In this document: piece by piece, positions 13,015 to 20,029 of the stretch
Position numbering within the stretch: position 1 is the stretch's first letter
Layout: every line of letters starts with the position of its first letter
Assembly: GCA_046582565.1 (NCBI GenBank)
Contig: JAYGED010000312.1
Coordinates: forward strand, 1 to 20,029
Direction: 5' to 3'
Length of the DNA: 20,029 nt
Source of the DNA: JAYGED01 sp046582565
GTDB lineage: Bacteria; Pseudomonadota; Alphaproteobacteria; JAAXGF01
The notes under the pieces: generated by a model
What the model was told of the DNA's origin: nothing
The model's database searches: none
What the model saw: the letters and a program-made list of their open reading frames with translations, nothing else
Translations under genes and position numbers: made by a program

Positions 13015-13959
13015 TTAAGCTTCTCTAAATCGCCGCCAGGCCAGAGAGGCCAGAGCGAGGTCCCCCAGGGCATGGCCGCGAAAGATAAAGGCGGTACGAT
13101 CATCGGCTGAATTGCGGCCCTTGAACTTACCCAGGATCAATCCGGTCAAGTCGCCCGTCACATAGTCAAGCGAGACAAGCTTATTGGGCATCGCCGCCTC
13201 CTGCTCCATATCGTCGATGGTGATTGTATCGAAAGCGGAAAAGCTTTCCTTGTGCCAAGGGGCGCTGAGATCGGTTATGGCCGCAAAGCAGCCGGGAGCA
13301 AGCCAATTGGCATCCATAAACGGTTCCAGTTGGCCTGAATAGGTCACGGAGGTGACCAGCAGATCAGCGCCCTCGGCGGCTTGGCGGCCCGAATCGCAAA
13401 TCTCTGATGACAGGCCAAGCTCGTCCGCCAGGTGGCACAGCCCGTCTATGTTGGCCCGGCCACGGCCGAATAGTTTTATGCTCCGCAGCGGAAACATGTC
13501 GGCAAATGCCCTTAAATGGCTTTTCGCCTGGACCCCGCAGCCAACGAAAGCAGCCACGGCCGCGCCCTCGTTCGCCATGTATTTCGCAGCAGCCGCGCTC
13601 AACCCGGCCGTTCGAACCGCGGTGATCCAGTTGCCGTCCATGATCGCCACCGGCAGTCCCGTTTTACTATCCAGCATGGTCACGAGCCCGTTGATCTGAG
13701 GCAGCCCCCTGTCTGAATTGCGGGGGTTTAAGACGACCGTCTTGACCGCCAGCAACGACGGGTTATCCATCGCCGCCAGCGCCGCCATCATATAACGGCC
13801 GTCGCTCGGTATGATGACCGCCTTCGGCGCGTTCCATACCGTGCCAGATGCGCTTCCCCGGATCAGCGTCTCTATACTGTCGATGACATCGCCGGTGGTG
13901 ATGCCCAGCCCTGCCAGAGTCTCGCCCGATAAATAAGGAATGTTCTCTGCGTTCTTCAT
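13015..13959 (-). CDS. Ornithine cyclodeaminase / mu-crystallin family protein
   Basis: A 314-residue NAD(P)-binding enzyme of the ornithine cyclodeaminase/mu-crystallin family, the usual length. The nucleotide fold is marked by AAFVGCGVQAKSHLRAF (136-152). Conserved substrate-region residues are Lys73 in LLAVKTVVLNP, Arg116 in DGNWITAVRTAGLSAAAAKYMA, and Asp230 in ITDLSAPW. These match positions used by Pseudomonas ornithine cyclodeaminase (Lys69, Arg112, Asp228). Members include true cyclodeaminases, alanine dehydrogenases, ketimine reductases and opine-type synthases, so the substrate is not fixed by these motifs. No siderophore or nicotianamine-like cluster surrounds it. The start ATG 13959 gives a normal N-terminus; the ribosome binding site is weak. 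It appears to be a single-gene unit. Confidence 0.88.
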   Translation of the reverse strand: MKNAENIPYLSGETLAGLGITTGDVIDSIETLIRGSASGTVWNAPKAVIIPSDGRYMMAALAAMDNPSLLAVKTVVLNPRNSDRGLPQINGLVTMLDSKTGLPVAIMDGNWITAVRTAGLSAAAAKYMANEGAAVAAFVGCGVQAKSHLRAFADMFPLRSIKLFGRGRANIDGLCHLADELGLSSEICDSGRQAAEGADLLVTSVTYSGQLEPFMDANWLAPGCFAAITDLSAPWHKESFSAFDTITIDDMEQEAAMPNKLVSLDYVTGDLTGLILGKFKGRNSADDRTAFIFRGHALGDLALASLAWRRFREA

Positions 13960-14016
13960 CTTGTACTCGCTGAAAGTATGCTGCCTGAACTATAAGCAGA
14001 CGTCACGGCTATCGCT

Positions 14017-15015
14017 TTAAAAAACAGGCGCGAGCTTGACCAGGGGCAGGGGGCCGACGAACAGCGTACCCCCCTGGGCGGTGATCGGCGCCTCGATCAC
14101 CCGGCGGCCCGCTTTTTCCTTGGCCATCAGGTTAAAGAAGGTCTTGGCGAAGGAGGCGTCGCGCGGCTTCATCCTGCCGCTTTCCGCCAGGCCGTCAAGC
14201 AGCCCGCCGTAGCCTGCGATCTCGGCGCTGAACGCGGCCTCGGGACGAAGCTCGTCATCCAGGGTCATGGTTCCCTCGGCGGCAATCTCCAGACCGCCCC
14301 AGCTCAGGTTCAGCCGTTCGAAATCGACCTTTCCGCCGTCAGCGCTCCAGGCGTCCAGGGCCGCCCCGGAGAGATTGTCGGGCAGGATCCCGTCATGCGA
14401 CGCGGTGATGCCGATACCACTGATCTCACGCCCCAGGATAGCCTTGATCTGAGACGCCAGGATGAGGCCGCGGCCGTCGATCTTGACCCCGAGCAGCGTC
14501 TCCGAGCCGCGCCGGAGCAGAGCCGTCAGGCTGTCCAGTGTGTAGAGCCCCTTGGGAGTCACCAGAGTGATGCCGTCGGCCTCGATCACCAGACCATCGG
14601 GGTTTATGTTGGCGGGATCGAAATAGGCCACGCCGTGCTGCAGAGTCATTTCCATGACCCGGCCGCCATAGTCGAGCCGTTGGGTCTCGGGCAGGATAAA
14701 CGCCATCCTCGGCGGACCGGCCAGGATGCGCGTCTCCACGATTAGCCGCGGCGCGCTCCAGACCCAGGGCGGCGCCCCGTCGTTCACCGGCCCGGCGATG
14801 GAAAGCTGCGACACGGTCGTCACCATGATCCAAGGGTCCCCGCCGATGTCGAGAGCGTCATAGGAGATCGCATAGCCCGCCCGGCGGCTCTCCACGATGA
14901 TGCTCTCGATATCGCTCCGCGTGGTGTCGAGGATCAACCACCAGCCGGCAGCGAAAAAGATCACTACGATCACGGCGGCGGCGGCAAGGTAGGTGACAAT
15001 CCGGCGTGGAGTCAT
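14017..15015 (-). CDS. DUF2125 family membrane-anchored protein
   Basis: A 332-residue protein whose N-terminus MTPRRIVTYLAAAAVIVVIFFAAGWWLIL is a single uncleaved-looking membrane anchor (about residues 7-29). A long beta-rich domain, probably periplasmic, follows. Segments such as IESIIVESRRAGYAISYDALDIGGDPW, APRLIVETRIL, GLVIEADGITL and ITAQGGTLFVGPLPLVKLAPVF at the end are typical of the alphaproteobacterial DUF2125 family, whose role is unknown. The AsmA-like repetitive beta pattern is my inference. The frame is open as far as an ATG at 15180, but that would overlap tsaE on the other strand. ATG 15015 supplies the standard N-terminus directly before the membrane segment. It diverges from tsaE across a 71-base gap. 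Confidence 0.83.
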   Translation of the reverse strand: MTPRRIVTYLAAAAVIVVIFFAAGWWLILDTTRSDIESIIVESRRAGYAISYDALDIGGDPWIMVTTVSQLSIAGPVNDGAPPWVWSAPRLIVETRILAGPPRMAFILPETQRLDYGGRVMEMTLQHGVAYFDPANINPDGLVIEADGITLVTPKGLYTLDSLTALLRRGSETLLGVKIDGRGLILASQIKAILGREISGIGITASHDGILPDNLSGAALDAWSADGGKVDFERLNLSWGGLEIAAEGTMTLDDELRPEAAFSAEIAGYGGLLDGLAESGRMKPRDASFAKTFFNLMAKEKAGRRVIEAPITAQGGTLFVGPLPLVKLAPVF

Positions 15016-15086
15016 GGCGATGTAAGCTCTAATGCGGCGCGGCCGATGAATATACGCTATGTATAGGCGGCCATGGAGGAAGAGTC

Positions 15087-15575
15087 TTGAGCGCCGCCGA
15101 TCACCTGCCGACAGCACTCGACATCGAGCTTGCCGATCCAGACGCGACGAGACGCCTCGGCCAGCGCCTGGCCGGGTCATTGCGGGTCGGTGATTTCATC
15201 GGCCTCGACGGCGTGCTCGGCGCCGGAAAGACCACCCTGGCACGCCATATCATAGAAGCCCTCGCCGGCCATGAGATGGATGTGCCGAGCCCCACCTTCA
15301 CCCTGGTGCAGCCCTATGAATTTGATGGCTTCACCCTGTGGCACTTCGATCTGTATCGCCTTGAGACCCCCGAAGCGGTGTATGAGCTCGGCTTCGAGGA
15401 CGCCCTCGACGAGGGTGTCAGCCTGATCGAATGGTCGGGCCGGCTGGGGCCGTTGCGCCCCGCCGACCGGCTCGATGTGACGCTCAGCCAGGGCGCCACC
15501 CCCGATTCGCGCAGGGCCCGCCTTGAAGCCCATGGGGCATGGGCCGACCGATTGGCAGCCGCCACCAATGACTGA
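15087..15575 (+). CDS. tsaE: tRNA threonylcarbamoyladenosine synthesis ATPase TsaE
   Basis: A 162-residue P-loop protein of the TsaE (YjeE) family, which works with TsaB and TsaD to make the t6A base of ANN-decoding tRNAs. Walker A is GVLGAGKTTLARHII (about 42-56). The family-specific SPTFTLVQPYE and LWHFDLYRLETPEAVYELGFEDAL follow, with LIEWSGRLG near residue 115. No ATG exists in frame near the start. A TTG at 15087 preceded by a strong GGAGGA (15075-15080) six bases upstream is the clear initiation site. The ATG at 15073 is out of frame and stops within five codons. Its last eight bases overlap the start of amgK (ATGACTGA). The order tsaE, amgK-type kinase, nucleotidyltransferase, addB is a conserved alphaproteobacterial cluster. 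Confidence 0.92.
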   Translation: MSAADHLPTALDIELADPDATRRLGQRLAGSLRVGDFIGLDGVLGAGKTTLARHIIEALAGHEMDVPSPTFTLVQPYEFDGFTLWHFDLYRLETPEAVYELGFEDALDEGVSLIEWSGRLGPLRPADRLDVTLSQGATPDSRRARLEAHGAWADRLAAATND

Positions 15576-16572
15576 GCGGGACGCGCAGATCGACAGCTTC
15601 CTCGCCGCCCAGGGCTGGGCGGGGGCAAGCCGACAGCCGATAACCGGCGACGCCTCCCATCGGCGCTATGAGCGGATCAGCGAGGGCCGCCGCCGCGCCG
15701 TGTTGATGGACGCCCCGCCGGACCGCGAGTCCCTCGGCCCCTTCATGCTGATCGGCCGTTATCTGCGCGCACGCGGCTTCAGCGCGCCGGAAATCTACGC
15801 CGCCGACGAGGCCCGCGGGCTGATGCTGCTCGAAGACCTGGGTGATGACCGCTATACGGAATTGATCGATGACGGGTTCGACCAGGAGACCCTGTTCGCC
15901 GCCGCCATCGATGTGCTGATCGACCTGCATGACGAACGCCCAAGCGATCTCTCAATAGGGTCCCTCGACAACCATAAGCTGCTCGGTCAGGTCAAGCTTG
16001 TAATCGACTGGTACATGCCCGAAATCACCGGCGAGGCGGCCAGCGAAGCCGCGCGCGAAGCCTATCTGGCGGCCTGGCGGGCGGTTCTGCCCGATGCAGG
16101 TTTCCATGGCGACGGCGCGACTCCTGTGGGCCTGGTCCTGTACGACTATCACGCTCCCAACCTGATGTGGCTGCCCGACCGTCAGGGCGTGGCCCGGGTC
16201 GGTCTGCTCGACTTTCAGGATGCCATGATCGGGCCGCTCGCCTATGACGTGGTGTCCCTGCTGGAGAATCCGCGCCAGGACATCGAGCCGGCTCTGGCAG
16301 AGGCCATGATCGCGCGTTATCTCAACCGCCGCCCCGAGATCGAGCCTGGGGAATTCTCCGCCGCCTATGCCCTGCTCGGGGCGCAGCGCACGGCCCGCCT
16401 GATCGGCCAGTTCATCCGCCTGTGGCGGCGCGACGGCAAACCCGGCTATCTCGACCATTACCCGCGCCTGTGGCGGCGCCTCGATGCCAGCCTGGCCCAT
16501 CCCGCCCTGGCCCCGGTGGCCGCCTGGTTCGAAGCTGAAATTCCATGCGACAAACGCCGGGGCCTGAAATGA
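15568..16572 (+). CDS. amgK: N-acetylmuramate/N-acetylglucosamine anomeric kinase AmgK
   Basis: A 334-residue aminoglycoside phosphotransferase-fold kinase. The AmgK-type opening is ITGDASHRRYERI (about 25-37). The catalytic loop reads VLYDYHAPNLMWL (about 190-202) with Asp193 as base and Asn198 as metal ligand, in the AmgK form DYH-x-x-NLMWL rather than the HGD of resistance kinases. The DFQD motif (215-218) is the second metal site. AmgK phosphorylates recovered MurNAc or GlcNAc at C1, and the adjacent MurU then makes the UDP sugar, bypassing de novo (fosfomycin-sensitive) MurA synthesis. An upstream in-frame ATG at 15523 is less likely because ATG 15568 overlaps the tsaE stop in the usual coupled way. 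The murU start overlaps its own stop. Confidence 0.88.
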   Translation: MTERDAQIDSFLAAQGWAGASRQPITGDASHRRYERISEGRRRAVLMDAPPDRESLGPFMLIGRYLRARGFSAPEIYAADEARGLMLLEDLGDDRYTELIDDGFDQETLFAAAIDVLIDLHDERPSDLSIGSLDNHKLLGQVKLVIDWYMPEITGEAASEAAREAYLAAWRAVLPDAGFHGDGATPVGLVLYDYHAPNLMWLPDRQGVARVGLLDFQDAMIGPLAYDVVSLLENPRQDIEPALAEAMIARYLNRRPEIEPGEFSAAYALLGAQRTARLIGQFIRLWRRDGKPGYLDHYPRLWRRLDASLAHPALAPVAAWFEAEIPCDKRRGLK

Positions 16573-17291
16573 CCATCAATCGCGCCCCAATAATTACCCA
16601 CGCCATGGTGCTTGCCGCCGGGCGGGGCGAACGGCTGCGCCCGCTCACCGACAGCCTGCCCAAGCCGCTTATCAAGGTCGGCGGCAAGGCGCTTATCGAC
16701 CATGTGCTCGACCGTCTCGCCGAAGCCGGTGTGGAACAGGCGGTGGTCAATCTCTGGCATCTCGGCGGCCTGATCGAGACCCATCTCAGCCGGCGCGAGA
16801 AGCCCGCAATAACGTTCAGCCCCGAAGCCGAGCTGATGAATACCGGCGGCGGCATCGCCAAGGCGCTGCCTCTTTTGGGGAACGATCCGTTTTACGCCAT
16901 CAACGGCAAGATCCTGTGGCGCGACGGCGAGACCGGCGCCCTGGCCCGGCTCGCCCCTGCCTGGGACGATGACAAGATGGATGCGCTGCTCCTGCTGGTG
17001 CCCCTGGAGCGGGCGGGCGGCTATAGCGCGGCGGGGGATTTCTTCCTGGACGAGGACGGCGCCATCGGGCGGCCCGAGCCGGGCGCGACCGCCCCCTGGG
17101 TCTTCACCGGCATGCAGATTCTCCACCCCCGGCTCTTCGCCGGCGCACCGCCCGGGCCGTTCTCGCTCAATCTGCTCTATGACCGGGCCCTGGCGGCGGG
17201 GCGGCTGTTCGGCCTCGCCCACGACGGTCTGTGGTGCCATGTGGCGACGCCCGAAGGCCTGGCCGAAGCGCAAACATGGTTCGCGCGGTGA
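16569..17291 (+). CDS. murU: N-acetylmuramate-1-phosphate uridylyltransferase MurU
   Basis: A 240-residue sugar-1-phosphate nucleotidyltransferase. It opens with AMVLAAGRGERLRPLTDSLPKPLIKVGGKALIDHVL, where the G-x-G-x-R-x-x-P-x-T loop and PKPL lysine bind the nucleotide. LMNTGGGIAKALPLLG and FYAINGKILW follow (the usual ND of NGD is replaced here by NGK). Coupling with AmgK supports MurU, which turns MurNAc 1-phosphate and UTP into UDP-MurNAc in cell-wall recycling. It is shorter than glucose-1-phosphate thymidylyltransferases and lacks a C-terminal acyltransferase domain. ATG 16569 overlaps the amgK TGA (ATGA); an earlier in-frame ATG at 16545 is less likely. The addB ATG at 17276 overlaps its last 16 bases. 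Confidence 0.88.
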   Translation: MTINRAPIITHAMVLAAGRGERLRPLTDSLPKPLIKVGGKALIDHVLDRLAEAGVEQAVVNLWHLGGLIETHLSRREKPAITFSPEAELMNTGGGIAKALPLLGNDPFYAINGKILWRDGETGALARLAPAWDDDKMDALLLLVPLERAGGYSAAGDFFLDEDGAIGRPEPGATAPWVFTGMQILHPRLFAGAPPGPFSLNLLYDRALAAGRLFGLAHDGLWCHVATPEGLAEAQTWFAR

Positions 17292-20029
17292 TCGCCCGAA
17301 GCGCCCGCGTCTCAACCATCCCGCCCGGCGTGCCCTTCGTCGACAGCCTGGCCCTCGGCCTGCGTGAGCGCTTCGGAAGCACGCCGGACGCCCTCGTGCA
17401 CCTCACCCTGCTGCTGCCCACCCGGCGCGCCTGCCTGGCCCTGCGCGACGCCTTCCTGCGCCACTCGGACGGCGCCGCCCTGCTGCTGCCGCGCCTGATG
17501 CCGCTTGGCGATATGGACGCCGAGGAGATCGAGCCGGGCGCCGGCGAGAGCCTGCCCGAGTCCCTCACCGCCGAACTGGCCGAGCCCCTTCCGGCGGCGA
17601 TCTCCGGGCTTGAGCGCCAGCTCACCCTGGCCCGGCTGATCCTCGCCCGCGCCGAGGCGGAAGGTGCTCCCCGCCGCCCCGATCAGGCGGCGCGCCTGGC
17701 TGCCGAACTGGCCCGCCTGCTCGATCAAACCCAGACTGAGCAGCTTTCCTTCGACGGGCTCAAGGGTCTGGTGCCCGAGGATTACGCCGCGCATTGGCAG
17801 GCCACCCTGGAATTCCTCGACATCGTCACCAGCGCCTGGCCGGCCATCCTGGCCGAGCGCGGCCTGATCGACCCGGCCACCCGGCGCAACCGGGTGCTCG
17901 CGGCGGTGGCGGCGCGCTGGCAAGCCGCACCGCCCCAGCATCCGGTGATCGCCGCCGGCTCGACCGGCAGCATTCCCGCCACCGCCGCCCTGCTGGCGGT
18001 GATCTGCCACCTGCCCGAGGGCGAGGTGGTGCTGCCCGGCCTCGACCAGCAGAGTGACGAGGCGATCTGGCGCGAGATCGACGAGAGCCACCCGCAATAC
18101 GGCCTCAAGCGGCTGCTGGAGCGGCTCGAAGTAGAGCGCGATCAGGTCACCCTGTGGGGTGACGGCCAGGACGATGACTCTCGAGCACGCTTGCTGAACA
18201 CGGCGCTCAGGCCCGCCGCGGCAACCTCGAGCTGGGCCGCCGAGCCGCCGCCCCCGGCCCCTGCGTTTGACGGCATCGAGATCGTCGAATGCCCCGGCCC
18301 GCGCGAGGAGGCCGGGGTTATCGCACTGCGCCTGCGCGCCGCCCTGGAGACTCCGGGCCGCAGCGCCGCCCTGGTCACCCGCGATCGCGCCCTGGCGCGA
18401 CGGGTCGCCGCCGAGCTTGGCCGCTGGGGCATCGCGGTGGATGATTCCGGCGGACGGCCCCTGGTCCATACCGCTTGCGGCGGCTTCCTCGGCCTGACCG
18501 CCGCCCTGGTCGCCGAGGACGCCGCCCCCCTCGCCCTGCTCGCCGCCCTGAAGCATCCCCTGGCCGCCGCCGGCATCGGCACCGCCGCCTGCCGCGCCAA
18601 GCTGCGCCTGCTTGAGCGCGAGGTGCTGCGCAAGCGGCAGCCGGGCCGAGGCTTCGCCGCCATGATCGCTGCTCTGGGTGCGCATGAAGCGGAACTCGGG
18701 CCCTGGCTCAAAGCCATCGCCGCCATGGCCGCGCCCTTCGCCGAGGCCCTGGCGGCGGCGCAAATTTCCCTCGCCGCCCTGGCCGCCGCCCATCTCGCCT
18801 TCGCCGAGGCCCTGGCGACCAGCGATATGGAAGCCAATGGTATGGACGATGGCGCCGAGCGGCTTTGGCGCGGCGATGACGGCGAGGCGGCGGCGGCCTT
18901 TTTCGCCGAGCTGATCGAGGCGGCCGAGGCCATGCCGCCCCTGGCCGGGCGCGACTATCCGGCGCTGCTCGATTCCCTGATCGAAGGCCGCGTGGTGCGC
19001 CCGCGCCACGGCGGTCACCCGCGCCTGCATATCTGGGGGCCGCTCGAAGCCCGCCTGCAGCATGCCGATGAGATGATCCTCGGCGGGCTCAACGAGGGCA
19101 GTTGGCCGCCGGACGCGGCCAGCGACCCCTGGCTGAGCCGGCCCATGCGGTCACGCTTCGGCCTGCCCGCGCCGGAACGCCGCATCGGGCTCTCGGCGCA
19201 TGACTTCGTGCAGTTCGCGGCGGCGCCCAGGGTGTTGCTGAGCCGCGCCGCCAAGGTTGAAGGCACGCCGACGGCGCCGTCGCGCTGGCTGGCGCGCCTC
19301 GACAATCTGTTGCAGGGTTGGGACCGGGCCGACGCACTCAACGCCGGCCCGGACGTCCAGGCCTGGCCAGAGCGCCTGGACCGTCCCGACACCGTGCGCG
19401 CCCTGGAGCCGCCCGCGCCGACACCACCTGTCACGGCGCGCCCGAGGCGTCTGTCGGTGACCCGCATCGAGACCTGGCGGCGCGATCCCTATGCCATCTA
19501 CGCCCGCTATATCCTCGATCTCAGGGCGCTTGATGCGATCGACGCCGAACCCACCGCCGCCGACCGGGGCACCATTATTCATCAGGCCTTGGAGGACTTC
19601 GTTGCGGCCTATCCTCAGGCCGGGTTGCCGGACAACGCACTTGAGGCGCTCATCGAGATCGGCCACAAGGTCTTCGCCCCCTACATGGACCGGCCCGGCG
19701 TGTGCGCCTTCTGGTGGCCCCGCTTCGAACGCATCGCCGCCTGGTTCATCACCACCGAGCAGGCCCGGCGCGGCGATCTGGCGGTAATTCACAGCGAGGC
19801 GGTGGGCCATCTTGTGCTGCCCGCGCCGGCCGGAGACTTCACCCTGACCGCCAAGGCCGACCGTATCGAGCAGCGCCATGACGGCGGCCTGGCGGTAATC
19901 GACTACAAGACCGGCTCGGTTCCCACCAAGGCCGATATCCTGGCCGGGTTCGCCCCCCAGCTGTCGCTCGAAGCGGCGATTGCCCAGGCCGGCGGATTCG
20001 ACCGCATCCCCGCCGGAGACGTGGAGGAG
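17276..20029 (+). CDS. addB: Double-strand break repair protein AddB (partial, right edge)
   Basis: An open frame of 918 codons runs to the right edge without a stop. It is the alphaproteobacterial AddB type (about 1000 residues), partner of the AddA helicase-nuclease in processing DNA double-strand ends. Recognisable parts are PFVDSLALGLRERFG and LTLLLPTRRACLALRDAFL at the N-terminus, VVLPGLDQQSDEAIW (about 252-266), LGGLNEGSWPPDA (about 602-614), VTRIETWRRDPYAIYARYIL, and the RecB-like nuclease motifs GTIIHQALEDF (about 765), TAKADRIE and VIDYKTGS (about 873-880). As expected for this family, there is no Walker A helicase motif. The four iron-sulfur cysteines known in Bacillus AddB are not evident in the readable part. 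ATG 17276 overlaps the end of murU. addA would be expected just beyond the window. Confidence 0.93.
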   Translation, partial: MVRAVIARSARVSTIPPGVPFVDSLALGLRERFGSTPDALVHLTLLLPTRRACLALRDAFLRHSDGAALLLPRLMPLGDMDAEEIEPGAGESLPESLTAELAEPLPAAISGLERQLTLARLILARAEAEGAPRRPDQAARLAAELARLLDQTQTEQLSFDGLKGLVPEDYAAHWQATLEFLDIVTSAWPAILAERGLIDPATRRNRVLAAVAARWQAAPPQHPVIAAGSTGSIPATAALLAVICHLPEGEVVLPGLDQQSDEAIWREIDESHPQYGLKRLLERLEVERDQVTLWGDGQDDDSRARLLNTALRPAAATSSWAAEPPPPAPAFDGIEIVECPGPREEAGVIALRLRAALETPGRSAALVTRDRALARRVAAELGRWGIAVDDSGGRPLVHTACGGFLGLTAALVAEDAAPLALLAALKHPLAAAGIGTAACRAKLRLLEREVLRKRQPGRGFAAMIAALGAHEAELGPWLKAIAAMAAPFAEALAAAQISLAALAAAHLAFAEALATSDMEANGMDDGAERLWRGDDGEAAAAFFAELIEAAEAMPPLAGRDYPALLDSLIEGRVVRPRHGGHPRLHIWGPLEARLQHADEMILGGLNEGSWPPDAASDPWLSRPMRSRFGLPAPERRIGLSAHDFVQFAAAPRVLLSRAAKVEGTPTAPSRWLARLDNLLQGWDRADALNAGPDVQAWPERLDRPDTVRALEPPAPTPPVTARPRRLSVTRIETWRRDPYAIYARYILDLRALDAIDAEPTAADRGTIIHQALEDFVAAYPQAGLPDNALEALIEIGHKVFAPYMDRPGVCAFWWPRFERIAAWFITTEQARRGDLAVIHSEAVGHLVLPAPAGDFTLTAKADRIEQRHDGGLAVIDYKTGSVPTKADILAGFAPQLSLEAAIAQAGGFDRIPAGDVEE

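Noticed and set aside
17312..19063. 583-codon open frame on the minus strand
   Set aside because: It is a shadow of addB: the protein is Gly/Gln/Arg-rich with no recognisable domain, while the plus-strand frame matches AddB along its whole length.

Overview
The window looks like chromosomal DNA of a GC-rich alphaproteobacterium, probably Rhodospirillales-like. This rests on conserved gene neighbourhoods rather than any rRNA or marker search: chorismate mutase-hisC-tyrC, metA, a DUF2125 protein, and tsaE-amgK-murU-addB (alphaproteobacterial AddB type). No tRNA, rRNA, CRISPR array or complete insertion sequence was seen.

Layout. (1) 1-529: a more AT-rich accessory patch with a possible transposase 5' end running off the left edge, the tail of a dead higB toxin gene and an intact higA antitoxin. 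(2) 537-4050, minus strand: a tightly coupled unit of a shrunken YciI-family gene, acetoacetyl-CoA synthetase and an amidase. (3) 4129-4547: a wrecked phytanoyl-CoA dioxygenase-family gene. (4) 4646-6985, plus strand: phosphoheptose isomerase (gmhA), a membrane-anchored Sel1-repeat protein and an ankyrin-repeat protein; each of the last two appears to carry a one-base insertion. (5) 7006-8943: a glutathione S-transferase and a SAM methyltransferase in divergent orientation, enclosed by two inverted copies of a ~190-nt multi-hairpin repeat, with part of a third beside the right copy. (6) 8968-9891, minus: metA with an acetyl-type active site. (7) 10059-13001, plus: chorismate mutase with a long extension, hisC (with an in-frame palindromic repeat insertion) and tyrC, an aromatic amino acid operon. 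(8) 13015-15015, minus: ornithine cyclodeaminase/mu-crystallin family protein and a DUF2125 membrane-anchored protein. (9) 15087-20029, plus: tsaE, amgK, murU and addB (cut by the right edge), a chain of overlapping genes linking tRNA modification, cell-wall sugar recycling and double-strand-break repair.

The most unusual material is not protein coding. It is the pair of ~190-nt structured repeats with 11-nt terminal inverted repeats, each sitting in a tail-to-tail intergenic gap and in opposite orientation around two genes. The other theme is decay: higB, yciI and the dioxygenase are remnants, and three single-base insertions in G/C-rich runs lie between 4212 and 6284. Either this stretch of the chromosome is being eroded or the assembly has local base errors. 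No clear new defence or biosynthetic system was found.
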